A stretch of DNA of 64,000 nt from Angiostrongylus vasorum (Eukaryota > Nematoda > Chromadorea > Rhabditida > Metastrongylidae): the NCBI GenBank assembly GCA_018806985.1, contig JADANN010000100.1, positions 124,001 to 188,000 of the forward strand, in the 5' to 3' direction. Under the pieces are notes generated by a model. The model was not told where the DNA came from, searched no databases, and was given only the letters and a program-made list of their open reading frames with translations. A program made the position numbers and the translations under genes. Below, piece after piece: positions 12,301-22,879 of the stretch; position 1 is the first letter of the stretch; every line of letters begins with the position of its first letter.

Positions 12301-15300
12301 CAAAAAGCGTTAGTGGCGTTTAAACCACAGTGGTAAGAGATGCGCTGCGATATGCAGGTGATCGTTCATTCGAACCCGCTGTTCGTGATTTGCCAACTTT
12401 GCATCCATTCTAAGCCGGAAAATTGGCATTAGGCTTGTCTGGAAGGGTACCAGTACTGCCTTGATAGATCGGTAGGCTATGAAAGTCATTGTATAGGTCA
12501 GATATGTATTCCATCACCTTTAGCGATTCTTGTTGGAGTCGAATATATGGCGCATCCTTCAGGGATTGACCAATGTCGACCGCTTTATCATTTTTTTATT
12601 TAAGAATTTTGCTTAAATTAACGAAACTATGTTTTAGACGCCTACACGACCGACGATATTAAATACGAATGGGACGTGGAACCTATCCGAATTCACGATG
12701 GAGCTAACGGTGCTCTTCCTAATTTCGATATAGCCACATTCACCAACGGTTCATGTCATTCGAAAACAAACACAGGTAAACCTAATGGATTTCACATGGA
12801 ATTGCTTTACTTACCTTCCAAAGCGTTGGACTTCAAATCATTACAGAAGGCAACACGATCTATTTGATTCTTCAAAAACTTTTGTCTCCTTTTTTGTTTA
12901 TCTACTATGATCTCAAATATGACACAGATCACAGCACTTTTTCATTGCTTCGCTGTCTTGCATTCATCGTTCAATAAGGCCTTCATGTATGTGAATTCTT
13001 CTGTCATCTGAGGACTTTGTCTTCTTTGCGAATGTTGTGCAATGCTGATCGAGTTGATTCTTCCTGAAATCCTGAGATAGCTCTCTACTAGAGCGTTCAC
13101 TAGTATTCACTGCAGAGGAAGTTGCCGGATATGCTAATCGGTGAGAGCTTTTCCCAGACAAACCAGCCTGGTACTATTTGTCGATCTCGGAGGGAGGCCT
13201 GTTTGGTAGGAACTGGGTCGAGGAAGCGAACATGGTTGTGTTATAAATTAGCATCTCTAACCATGATTTTACCTTCTCATGGAAACATTGCTTGTGATAA
13301 AAAAAATGAATTCACCAAAATTTTCTAGAAAAGCAAGTTTTCACCTCACTGCTCCAATCAGAATTTCACGTAACACTTTAACGCCTATTTTTTTCTGCGC
13401 TGATGAAACTGTACTGGCTTCATTACGATCATTACATATTGGCTATACTGAAGTGTTAGAACTGGGATTTTTAAAAACTAGATAAACTGTAATAAGCTTT
13501 TAACCCACTCAACCTTGGTAGGTCCAAGTTTATCATAGCCGATAGCAGTCTTATGTAGGGTAGGTCCATTACTTTATTGATAAGTGCTGATATCATAGAA
13601 TACTTTTCGTTTTAATGCTTTTTGAACGTCCTTTCGCATTTTGCAAGGATTAGGATGAATGGTAGGTCGTAATCCTGGCAGTTATGACCCTTAAAGCTCG
13701 GTAGAAGAAGAGCAGCAACTGCTGAAAACGAAATGCATATGTTGAAATGCAGTTGATTCACTTTAGCCCAGCACGTATGGATATTATACAATGCGTCTAG
13801 GGCGTTATGTGAAGCATTACCAATTAAAAAACACTTTAATTTATAAAGTTGCGCACTGAAAACTGCTTAACGACTTTCGTAAAACCGTTGTCAAGTTATT
13901 ACATACCCGACATTCATTGTTCAGTTTTGTAGGAGAGTATTCGTGTCTACGAATAGAACTGAAGTTGAATCGCGTTTTCTCATTCTTCCTTCTACAACTC
14001 TATATTCCCTCGTCGATGTTAGTGGGAGTGGCATGGGTATCGTACTGGATCGACTGGAAGAGCACAGCGGCACGTGTTCCTCTCTCTATCGTCACTTTAC
14101 TCACCATGATCACTACCTCACATGGTCAGCTGAACATCAATGCGTCGACCTCAGTATCAGATCTTATGGTGTACTTTATCGTTTCAGCAATAAACTCGAA
14201 CCTACCACCAGTATCGTATGCGAAATCGATTGATATCTGGGTTGGAGCATGTGTCGGTATGTCTACATAATCTGGAAAATCTCTTGAATTAACTTCACTA
14301 AGGAATAAGAAGTGCCGTTTCATTCGGCCCTAGTTATTTTATTATGGCTGAGCTTATTCTGTGAACTCATTTACCTCCCATAGTAAGTATTACGGAATTG
14401 AAGAAAGGTCTTTCGTATCGGATCTGATTCCGTCGAGAAGTAATTACTTAGGATTGAGCACCTTCTTTGAGCTTTTTCCTAAATGAGGAAGGCAATATAA
14501 TAATGTTAGCTTGCAGACATCTGGATAGAGAGAAATTTGCAAAGTTTTTCGAGAAATTTCCATCGTGACAATGGTTTTCTGCCAATGATCAATTATTGCA
14601 GTGTTCATATTTTTTTCTCTCATTGAATACGCCGTTGTTAACTACATGGGAATCATGGACGAGCATAGGTGAGTTTCGCAAGGAAGTACCTACTAAGATA
14701 GCAGTATTGCGAACAACTCAAAAACGCAAACAGCAGTATGTCATAGGTGGCTATAGGTGGCTAACATGTATCTTTGGTTTCCAGTGACCAATGACTCGAT
14801 ATTAACGTGGGTAGCATAGTGGATAGGCGTGCTCTGCACTACACACTGGACCGGTCGCCGGTTGGATCACGCAGCCCTGGATAACCGAGCTCTCTATCTC
14901 CCTACGGTGGGCAGAATGGTGTCAGAGTTGTCCATGGAGGATAAAAAACTGACTGATAGGTCACCGTAAGTCATGTCATTGAATAGACCAGATATGCAAT
15001 CAGTAATCTTAACAATACTATGAATGGAGTCGATTGCATGGCACATCCATTAGAGATTGATCAACACCGAATTGCACGTATTGTTATATAGCCGTATCCT
15101 ACTGGCGTTAATCAATCTCTGAAGGATCCGCTATGAATTCGACTACATTAAGCATCGTTAGATGTGACAGAGTGCATATTTGGCCTATCCAATGACTCGC
15201 GGTGCTACCGATGTCTTCAGTCATTGCTGCTAATCTCCCAGACAAGTCTGATAACATTTTGCTGACGCCGTGTGGACGAAAGGCTTGGTGAGGCTAAGGC

Positions 15301-18300
15301 GCGTGATCAATCCCATATGTATTGCAGGACGCCGCTAACCATTGTGCTACACGCTCGCAAACCATATCGCAATCTACTAAAAAGCGCTCCTCATTTTCGT
15401 TCTCATCTAAGCTCTCAAAAAGACGAAGCTAACAGAACGTTAACCGTCAAGAATACGTGGTCACAACCCCACTACATGTCGTTTCTCCTCATAAGAGATA
15501 GTTATTATAACTAAAATAACCTTAATGATGCTGAGATGTCTACAAAACTCCTGAGCGCTGGTGTCTGCGTGGGGATCGAACACGTTATTACCTTTTCCGG
15601 GGAGTAACGCGTTGACCACTAAACCATGCGAATTCTTCGTTTCGTCTTTGTCTCATATGTATTGAGCGATTGTTGATGGCAACTATAGGTCAGTAACACG
15701 GCTGAGGTAAAGGCGAGACGAAAGACTGGCATGGTGTGGTGGTGAACACGTCAGCCCCAGAAGGAGTATTAGCAGGTTCGATCCCTCCTATAGGCACCTG
15801 CGGTCCGGAGCTTTGCAAATATCTCAGCATCGTTGTCGTTATATTTCACATCACATGCTGTCATGAAAAAAGATTAGACCGTAAATTAAAGATGACTGCG
15901 TTGTAAAATACCTTTTTTATTAATTTTGAGCCTAACTGAAAGTCAGTAATTCGGATTTTTAAAACACCGATTTTTTCTTAGGCAAATGCACAAGGCGGCA
16001 TGTAATCGGAGCCGACTATCAAATGTAATGGACAGTCAGATCTACATGCAATCCGCTGAACAGATGACTACGCCAAATTATGTCGGAGACTTCAGCCCGC
16101 AAGAGACTAAGGTTACTTTCTTCGTATGCCTTCATTCACATCAACAGTAATTCATCATAGAATTTTTCTTTATGAGTTTTTTCACTTTAGTCTCAGATCT
16201 GTGTCATTAACAGTGTTGACATCAAAGCCGAAGAGCTATCGATAGTGTTTGTAAGAACTGTCCATTCGATGACGAAGTCCATGATTTCCTTATTAGATAT
16301 CATGATCCTTTAACAAGAACGGCTTGTACCGATGAAATCTTTTTCAAATGAAAAGTTGTGTTTAGAATCATGACAGTTTTTGTTTTCGCAGTGATGTGGT
16401 GACTACGGTAGTTTTTCTTTGTTTTCTTTTTTTCATTTCTAATCCCACACAGATGTAGTTGTCGATCGATTCGTACCTCATAATCCCGATGCGATTTACC
16501 CACACCTTTGATATAAAATGTTTGTGCTAAACATATTTTTTTGAGACGACGCGATATTACATATTATGTCGTTCGGATGGCAGCACTTCTTTCACTTAAT
16601 TAATTTTCTCCCATCCGTCATTCATGAACGTCTTCGGCTTTGTGTGTGGATTCGACTGCTGATTAAGCATATTGGTCTTCTCCTCCATGAATATCATTGA
16701 ACTGTGGTGGATTGGATTCATTCTGAAATCCATGTCCTGCTGGCTAGTCGTGCTAGGACTTTCACATGTCTTTGCCTTTGGAATAGTTCCCAGTCTTTGC
16801 GTTTTGATGGAAGTATTTAGCAGTCTAGGCTGGTACTAATTTTCAGACCCTGCTTAGCTGCAAAGGTTGGTTGGCTGGGCAGGATTTCGAAGCAGGCTAG
16901 TCGCAGGTTCGAAGCCCAACCAAGATTCCTAGTTCTGCTCACATTTCAGCATACTTGTTGTTACATTTCACATAATACTCTCCCGTGAAAAAAACAGAAG
17001 CACAACAATGTTGTCTATTACTATTATTATTATTGATATTTTTATTATCACTATTATTATTGCTATTATTATTATTGTTATTGTTATTTTTTCTTAGATT
17101 ATCAGGCTAACATGCGGTTGGTAGGAAGTTTTCTTCGATTAACGCTCCAGCGCCTTTGCCCTCTCTAGAGGCGCATTGTTCGGGGGTCGATTGTCCGTTG
17201 AAAACGGATCAAAATGAATGGCAATAGATCCATAACCATGCTGTATAAAAGGGTCCCACTGAGCATGGAACACCGCGTTCGAGTGATGCTCCACTCCGGA
17301 AGATTCAACTCGATGCGACTACGAACCTCAGCATAACGAGAATAAATGGCTGTGGACAACCGAGTTGAATCACCACGGCTCTGAAGAAGTTGTAGGCGTC
17401 GAAACGTTAGACGAATGAAGCTTTTTAGCAACCTCCTCTTAGCTTAGTAATCCATGACAGTGCTGTTTATTTATGTTGAGGTCAGATAATGGGCGGTTTT
17501 TTTAAAACCTAATGTACTTGGATACATGGATATTTGGACTGTCCGTCTTAACGAGTTGTGCGGACCCCAGCACATATGCCACATATGCCAAATCTAGTAT
17601 AACTAATTATTAATTGAATAACATTTCCAATACTGCTCTTCCCGCGCTGTCTGGAAGCGAATGTGAAATAATGGAGCTGAAAAGAGTAACGAGTGAAATA
17701 TATGAGTAGAGTGGACGTAAATAGTAAAAAGAAAGAGTGAAAGAGTAGGAGTAAGGGTAAAAGAGTAGAAAAACAAGTGAAAAACCATCAAATAAACAGT
17801 GGCACTGAGTGTAAGGAGCAATAGGAGTAACAAACTAGCGAATGGCAAAGCAAGGGCCTCAGTTGTTGTGGCGGACAGCAATATGAGCTCTAATTTCGAA
17901 GAAGGGTAATGACTGGTTCGAGGCTCAAGTGAAGCTCCGAGTTCTGCTCGTATCTCAGTATTATTGGTGATTGTATTCCACATAGTACCCTACTATGGAA
18001 AGGGAATGAGCAATAAGCAAAGCTTAAACATTACTTGAGACTATTCATCATGATGCAGACTTCCTTTCACGCGATGAAGTTGTAATCGACATCTCCAGAC
18101 GCCCATTGTGTTCTCATTGTTTTCTGAATAGATTAGGGGTAAACATTGGACGATCTGACACTAATATGTGGATTTCCATTCGCGCTGTTTTTTCTACAAT
18201 TGTCGTGCGAAGAAATTCAATTCCCGATGAGTTTACTTCACCAGCCTATCTGCACGTGGGCTCCGAGTGTTGGTGAAATTTAAACTCTGACATGGTTTGA

Positions 18301-20523
18301 CACCAATGTTCAAGCCTTTAGAGCTTGCGACTCGTTCATATGTATTGGCGATTTTCTTAAGAACTAACTTTATTTCGTGTAATTTTCGTTCCCTCCTAAG
18401 TGGTGCCGAAACCTAATTTTCTTTGGCCGGCAAATGAGACGATGCCTAATTTCATGTCGTTATGGACTTGCTGGCTTTTCGACATCAGACGACAATTTTT
18501 TGATACCTAGAAAATATAAGGGATTAAGAGCGCGATGTGGTTTCGGAAAAGAGCTTGCTGTGCCGCGTGACACGTGCACTATTACTTACTATATATTACT
18601 ATGGTTCGTCATACAAATCTGCTACTGTTAACATTTGGAAGTTTTCTGTAACAGCTTTTAATTTACTGCCTACTCTTTTAATGGCAAGGTATATTGCGAA
18701 ATGTAACTTATGTGATGCTGAGATACTTGCAAAACTCCGGATCGCAGGTGTCTGCGGTAGGGGAACGAACGCGCTATTGTCCCAAAACTAACGCTAAGAA
18801 GAGTAGGCAGTAAAATAAAAACGGTTAAGATTGTGATTATAACTGAAGCCTCAGCTTAACTGCGTTCATTGTCGATTTGGGCTTCTCAGATCAATTTCGC
18901 TGACGGGTGATTGCTGATGGTAGAGATCGATAGAACTAGCTGAGAGACAGGCGAAACGAAGGACCCGCATGGTGTGGTGGTAAACGCGTTACTCCCTGGA
19001 AAGAACAACAGCGCGTTCGTTCCCCACCGGAGACACTGCGGTCCGGAGTCTTGCAAATATCTCAGCATCATTGAAGTTTTCTGTAGCTTTCGTCCACTCT
19101 CTCTATGGTTTTTACACGCGCCCATTCTACACGATAACCAATTCATCATAGCAGTTAGAGTTGAAATAACGGTCAATTGCTGATCTAGAACTAGTCTATC
19201 GACTGAACTGCTAGTTCGAGAAGAAGCGTTTTGCACATTTTTTTTCGCATTTTTTCATGTCCAGAAGAGAGTATTTTCAACCTCTGTCCGCCGCAACATC
19301 TATGTTGATTGCAAAAAATGCATTAAAAACGCTCTATGCAATATAAACGGCTGGAATGAAAATAATACACGTGTGATTCACCTTGCAGTATTTTCCCGAT
19401 AACTTGTGAATCGTATATGGCTCACCTTTTTCCGCAATGTCATAGAGAAAATGTGTAGCTGAAGATCAACAACCACTTTTAAATTTGTTAAAAATAAATC
19501 TGGAAGTGAGCAATATTGCAGAGATATACTACTTAACCATGACTATCACAGAATCCAAATAGAAACGAGTTATTTACTATTCTTCCCAACGGTTTACCGC
19601 CTTCATTGTGGCTGGGAGATGTTCCTGGGTGTCGGACTGCGATGTACAGTGGGGATTCGTCCCCCGGCAAGGTCTCCCAAGCTGAGAAGGAGCACTGCGC
19701 TTCCATCAGAAAGCGCAGCTAAGAGTAAACCAATACCAGGATCCGCCACCGTCCTGGTATGAAAGTCGCATGGTGACAAATCTCCCTCTGATCCACAAGC
19801 GCTGCTACTGCCCGTGGTGGTGAAGACCTGGAGCAGACTTTGGCCAGGCTAACCTCGGGATTCCAGGGAACCACAATGGCTTAACCAGCAAATCTCCCAT
19901 AAATGGTGATTATGCTGGGGCACGCACAACCACTGAGGACGGGCCGTTCAAGTGTCAAGTGTCTAGGTTTACTAATGGGACTTTGAATCAATAACACTTT
20001 GGCGCTTTTAATACAGTAGACTTTTACAGCACCTTTTACGGCGAAGGAGGAACAGGTCTGTCGTGCTTCGCGAAGAGGAATCAGGAGTGGAGTTCGGTGG
20101 GATCGAACTCGGAGAACTCATTACTCCGAGAACAGCAGCGCATGTTGAGCAAGGATGGACGTTTCAGGTTTCAAGGAGTTTCTATCTTTAGAAATTACCT
20201 TAGATTTAAACAAGAGATGGAATATCTTCTTCGAATCCCACTACCGATAGCTGCTGCTAGTGAATCTTAAATGAGTTTAAGCTGAGTTCTAGTTAAATAG
20301 TTTAGTCTGATTGACAGTTCGCTTGCTTTCTTTTCAGGACACTGCTGATTTGGTGTATATTGGACAAAGGAAAAGAGTTGAACTTGTCAGATGGTGCAGT
20401 GTCTTATCTTCCAGGGGCCGTGCAGAAAGAATAGATATCATTGCCAGGATCATATTTCCAATCGCCTTTATTATGTTCAATTTCGCCTACTGGGGTATAT
20501 ATTTGAATGAGAACGAAGTTTAG
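3187..20523 (+). CDS. Cys-loop ligand-gated chloride channel subunit, glutamate-gated (GluCl) type; 12 exons, 5' end missing
   Basis: Exons: 3187-3317, 4180-4247, 5482-5550, 6121-6243, 8453-8505, 9514-9597, 12638-12775, 13933-14124, 14188-14256, 14602-14668, 15982-16111, 20338-20523. All junctions are GT-AG and every phase matches except one surplus base in the sixth exon. The visible product is about 435 residues, normal for the family once a signal peptide is added. It shows the N-terminal YDxxxRP motif, the WIPDTFF motif (about 111-117), a Cys-loop with 13 residues between cysteines (155 and 169), the extra loop-C cysteine pair (215 and 226), M1 (239-260), M2 (267-283), M3 (299-321), a short cytoplasmic loop and M4 (408-428). 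Arg0' in M2 indicates anion selectivity. GluCl glutamate contacts are conserved (Arg56, Arg75, Ser154, loop-C Thr and Tyr). GluCl subunits form pentamers in nerve and muscle membranes and are the targets of ivermectin. The nearest C. elegans subunit cannot be fixed by eye; a divergent glc-type paralogue is likely. Confidence 0.9.
3520..3695 (+). repeat. Family B body fragment
   Basis: Shows the body (TTGGTACCAAGTTTATCTGG, GCCTCTAACGGTGGTTATTG) without a tRNA-like head. Confidence 0.45.
4180..4247 (+). CDS. GluCl exon: first beta strands (loop G)
   Basis: A 68-nt exon after a long pyrimidine tract and ACAG, ending in ATG before GTGAGA. It reads [18 protein letters not shown], the typical strand that carries the first glutamate-contact arginine (RSIS). 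Phase 1 in and phase 0 out match both neighbours exactly. Confidence 0.9.
4340..4960 (-). mobile_element. Degraded Penelope-like fragment
   Basis: The minus strand shows [22 protein letters not shown] sequence around 4800-4870 and a decayed terminal motif near 4365. It lies in an intron of the GluCl gene. Confidence 0.55.
5482..5550 (+). CDS. GluCl exon: loop D
   Basis: Reads [19 protein letters not shown], the xFRQxWxDxRL signature of invertebrate anion channels, and includes the second glutamate-contact arginine. The in-frame TAA at 5470-5472 forces the start downstream. Acceptors at 5474 and 5481 are possible; 5481 keeps phase 0 with the previous exon. Confidence 0.88.
5708..5778 (+). repeat. 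Tandem duplication of about 35 bp
   Basis: TCAATGATTCTTGAGACTGG is repeated with one change immediately downstream (GAGATTGG), each followed by TTTATTCCC.GCC. Confidence 0.8.
6121..6243 (+). CDS. GluCl exon: loop A
   Basis: Phase 0 to 0, 41 codons, between TTGCTTACAG and GTAGGT. It contains SPDYRNFEF followed by [14 protein letters not shown], the near-invariant WxPDTFFxNEK motif of glutamate and glycine receptor relatives. Confidence 0.95.
6914..7196 (+). repeat. tRNA-derived SINE-like family B
   Basis: Starts with CGCTTGTAGCGCAGTACTTAG (tRNA A-box-like) and GGATCGATCCTGCG (B box), followed by the tRNA-unrelated body (TTTCATCCCTCC.GG, CATTCAATCA-type block, CTCAGG.ATTGATCAACGCCG). It lies in a GluCl intron. 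Confidence 0.65.
8453..8505 (+). CDS. GluCl exon: NxFLxIxxDG segment
   Basis: A 53-nt exon between TTCTTCAG and GTGAGT reading [17 protein letters not shown]. This matches the conserved stretch between loop A and the Cys-loop. Phase 0 in, phase 2 out. Confidence 0.9.
9514..9597 (+). CDS. GluCl exon: Cys-loop, with a +1 base in a T run
   Basis: After the acceptor GTTTAG the frame gives LTLHLSC, then the Cys-loop [15 protein letters not shown] with the standard 13 residues between cysteines. The exon is 84 nt but its phases (2 in, 1 out to the next exon) require 83. The mismatch lies after CEIAF at the T5 run 9586-9590. With four Ts the exon ends in ASY, the family's loop-B motif, and joins the next exon in frame. 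As written, translation hits a stop early in the next exon. Confidence 0.88.
9975..10285 (-). repeat. SINE-like family A, full-length inverted copy
   Basis: A near complete copy from the tail TTTACTGCCTACTCTTTTTAA to the head (CCCAGTTAAGCTGAGGCTGA). It lies in a GluCl intron and gives the clearest unit boundaries. Confidence 0.7.
10370..10403 (+). repeat. AC/GCAC microsatellite
   Basis: Short ACACACACGCGCACGCACGC-type run in a GluCl intron. Confidence 0.8.
11915..12060 (-). repeat. SINE-like family A, partial inverted copy
   Basis: Tail and A-box-like block only, diverged. Confidence 0.5.
12305..12600 (+). repeat. tRNA-derived SINE-like family B, diverged
   Basis: AACCACAGTGGTAAGAGATG head, CATTCGAACCCGC B box, body, and a TCAGGGATTGACCAATGTC end. 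It lies immediately before GluCl exon 12638. Confidence 0.55.
12638..12775 (+). CDS. GluCl exon: loops B and C
   Basis: Starts in phase to complete a Tyr and reads [11 protein letters not shown], the loop-B continuation. It later reaches an NGS sequon and CHSKTNTG, the first half of loop C with the first cysteine of the extra disulphide found in GluCl and glycine receptors. Donor GTAAAC, phase 1 out. Confidence 0.95.
13933..14124 (+). CDS. GluCl exon: end of loop C, M1 and M2 pore
   Basis: Reads EYSCLR (second loop-C cysteine), M1 with [15 protein letters not shown], then M2. The pore starts [14 protein letters not shown]: Arg at 0' marks anion selectivity, but Ala replaces the usual Pro at -2', Pro sits at 2' and Val at 6'. 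The donor is GTCAGC, followed by a very short intron. Confidence 0.93.
14125..14187 (+). other. 63-nt stop-free intron in the M2-M3 linker
   Basis: GT...TTTCAG intron of 63 bases (21 codons), open in the reading frame of both flanking exons. Removing it restores the conserved linker, so it is an intron; retention would add 21 residues without a frameshift. Confidence 0.8.
14188..14256 (+). CDS. GluCl exon: M2-M3 linker and start of M3
   Basis: Reads [20 protein letters not shown]. LPPVSYxKxID is the hallmark M2-M3 linker. The glycine in the WVG triplet is the M3 position associated with ivermectin sensitivity in this family. Donor GTATGT, phase 1. Confidence 0.95.
14602..14668 (+). CDS. GluCl exon: M3
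   Basis: Reads [18 protein letters not shown], a clear M3 ending in the ALLEYAVVNY-type motif. Acceptor ATTGCAG, donor GTGAGT. Phase 1 in, phase 2 out. Confidence 0.93.
14805..15365. repeat. tRNA-derived SINE-like family B, inverted pair
   Basis: A plus copy (14805-15095, GTAGCATAGTGGATAGGCG head and CCGGTTGGATCAC B-box-like) meets a minus copy (15095-15365) tail to tail. Confidence 0.6.
15515..15870. repeat. SINE-like family A, inverted pair
   Basis: A minus-strand copy (15515-15655) directly abuts a plus-strand copy (15656-15870). The plus copy retains AGGTTCGATCCCT, a good tRNA B box, downstream of GGTGTGGTGGTGAACACG. Confidence 0.65.
15982..16111 (+). CDS. GluCl exon: cytoplasmic M3-M4 loop
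   Basis: Lies between TTTTTTCTTAG and a weaker GTTACT donor. It begins [14 protein letters not shown] and is polar, with no membrane segment. It is supported by exact phase agreement with both neighbours (2 in, 0 out) and by its position. This loop is not conserved in the family, so identification rests on phase and composition. Confidence 0.75.
17018..17092 (+). repeat. ATT trinucleotide-rich run
   Basis: Imperfect (ATT)n in the last GluCl intron. Confidence 0.8.
17165..17431 (+). mobile_element. Right-end fragment of the same element family
   Basis: Shares the AACGTTCGAGTG/ACTCC..ATTC.ACTCGAT-type interior with 50660-50760 and ends in the 36-nt motif at 17377-17412. The left end is missing. 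Confidence 0.5.
17377..17412 (+). ncRNA. Hammerhead-ribozyme-like motif, slightly decayed
   Basis: GGCU, CUGAAGA, arm, GUCGAAAC, GUU, AGAC in 36 nt. The cleavage triplet is GUU and helix I has one mismatch. Confidence 0.4.
18655..19075. repeat. SINE-like family A, inverted pair
   Basis: A minus-strand partial copy (18655-18785) is followed by a plus-strand copy (about 18830-19075). Confidence 0.65.
19585..19965 (+). repeat. Family C repeat (about 385 bp)
   Basis: Starts near GGTTTACCGCCTTCATTGTG, contains TCCCAAGCTGAGAAGG and ACCGTCCTGGTA, and ends GAGGACGGGCCGTTCAAGT. It is clearly related to the copies at 38.0 and 49.5 kb. No open frame is shared. Confidence 0.7.
20338..20523 (+). CDS. 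GluCl last exon: M4 and stop
   Basis: After a pyrimidine-rich acceptor (TTTTCAG) the frame runs 61 codons to [18 protein letters not shown] begins the typical pre-M4 and M4 sequence, followed by a short extracellular tail. No canonical AATAAA was seen in the next few hundred bases. Confidence 0.93.
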   Translation, partial: DTADLVYIGQRKRVELVRWCSVLSSRGRAERIDIIARIIFPIAFIMFNFAYWGIYLNENEV

Positions 20524-21104
20524 CTGTCGACCATTACATTTCGTGGTCTACACATACTCTACATATTTTCCCCACACTATTTTATTGTTGTCTATAGATA
20601 AAATTTCTCACTCCTTGAAACCAATTGGTTCATCGTCGCCTCATAGTGACTGACAAGTGTTCTGGGGGTATTGAACTGTGATATGTCATAGGTTTTTGTA
20701 GTACGAAACAATCGCCCATACGGAGAACAAGGACAGTTTTTCCACTTAGAATCTCAGCCAGTGGCAAAACAACAAATAAGAATTACCGCCGCCTTCAAAG
20801 AAGCTTAGTCATAAGAAGACAAATCTCTTTACTTCCGCCAAGGTCAGCGGTCGTCTGTGTAGTTGAGAACCAGGCAGAGCTACGTTAAAAATTCAGGAAC
20901 AAGAACAGGTTTAAACAGTAACCATTCAGTAGGTGATTTGCTGCAGAAGAGGAGGTTCTTGGTGAATCGAGGTTACTGAGATGTAAAGTAATTATTATGG
21001 AAACAAATAATTGGAAAGCATTTCACGTGTGGCCGTCATAGTGAAAAGCTGCATTAGCTGACAGTTCATCCCGCAACTGAGAACCCTTTGCGAGAATCAT
21101 AACA

Positions 21105-21490
21105 TTTTATGTGATAAAACCACAATGGTGCTGAGATATTTGCAAAACTTCCGACCGCAGGTGTATGCGGTGGGGGAACGAACGCGCTATCACCCCGTCC
21201 GTGGGCTAACTCGTTCACTACCACAGGATGGGTGTCCTTCGCTTCGCCTGTTTCTCAGCTAATCCCTGCTAGTTCTATCGATCAGAGTGCCGTCAGGAAT
21301 CACCCGCTGACGGGTAGGGGGACCCGCATGGTGTGGTGGTGAACGCGTTAGCCCCCGGAAAGGGTAATAGCGCGTTCGTTCTTCACCACAGACACCTGCG
21401 GTCCCAGAGTTTTGCAAACATCCCAGCATCATTGTGGTTGTATCACACATTATACCCTGCCATCAGGAAATAGAAGGCAGTAAATAAAAA
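21105..21490. repeat. SINE-like family A, inverted pair
   Basis: A minus-strand copy (21105-21260) is followed by a plus-strand copy (21300-21490), downstream of the GluCl stop. Confidence 0.65.
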
Positions 21491-22879
21491 GTTAACATCA
21501 TAATATTTTACATTAGCACAAAACTCTTGTATAGTAATCTGATAAGCTAAATAAGCAGACTATAATACATTGCCTAGAAAGAGAGGGGTCTAGGGAAATC
21601 GTTAGCAGTGATTGAATTACCACCGGACACTAAAAGACTCTAGCTAGTGCATACGTATGTGTGACCGTCTTGCGCAACGAAAAATTGCGTAATACTAACT
21701 GCTTCAACTCTAATGGCGATGATATCATGAGTTTGCGTACGGTGTACCTTCACTTTTTTAAAGCATGTTGGGAAGAATGTATTGGCCAAATAGGTAGACC
21801 ACTATGACTATGTGTCTATTCAAGAAGAATACCTAGACGTGCAGCGTAGAACTAGACAAAATTCTCCGCTAGGAGTGCACAGAAAACAGTCGCATAACGG
21901 AGAAGATTTTTGAAGTGGAAGTCACAATCCTCGCACAGCAATCTAAAGCTTGAGCCCGTAAAGTCACCAAAGCGTTCTGAAAAAATTCCAAGGATCGAAC
22001 AATGAACCTCACGGAGGAATGACTACCTACCACGCGGAATTTCATCCAACATCGAAGAAATTGTGTGAGTGATTCATTACCGTTCAATATAGCTCTGCAC
22101 GGTTGGTCTCTACGTTGAATACTCGCTCATAGAGTAGGGTAGATGTGCGAAAAAACAGTTTTACATCTAATGTGATTGAAAACAGGTGTCGTCGTTCTTT
22201 TGTTTAGATAACGGTGATCTTATGTTGACTAGACTGCGGTCAAATTGACCTTTCCAAGTTCTGAAGAAGGCAAAATCCGTTTACGTCAACTGTTGTCAAT
22301 AAATAATATATAATAACAATTGTGCTGCTCGTCAAGAATACAGCTAGTTCTTCATCAGTGGAGGTAAAAGAAAGTTGTTCCTGGGAATTATAGTCGGACA
22401 GCCTTCGTTATCATGGTATCGTCACTGTCGTTCCTACGGAAATTGCACCAGTAAAGGCTGAATGGTTTACTACTGTTTGTCTGAAAGGCACGACGTCTGG
22501 CAGCCCCTGTTCCCTCGTGTTGCGAATTACCTCACGACACTTCACAGTAGCTCTGTTTTCGTCTATGGCACATGTTATCTCTTTGAAACAATCGGCGGAG
22601 TAGGGCGTCACGTGACAACTGAACTTGTCACATTTGAAAGGTATTGTTGGCTGGTGGATTGACTCTGCTTACGAAACACCATGATTGTCATAGATTAACG
22701 TCAATATGTAAATAATCGTGTTCACTAATACTAAAATAACTGGATCGCAAATTGCGACATTCAATAGCTTATATGACAGCAATTCCCCACTGAAATCTAT
22801 GAAGCATATAATTCAGAAGATCTCGTTTTATGACGACTCGGACTTTCCCTGTTTTCTTGATGGGAAAGCTAGAGATTGT

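Noticed and set aside
17603..17983. 126-codon minus-strand hydrophobic frame
   Set aside because: Composition comes from AG-rich low-complexity sequence and overlaps a diverged SINE-like tail; no motif.
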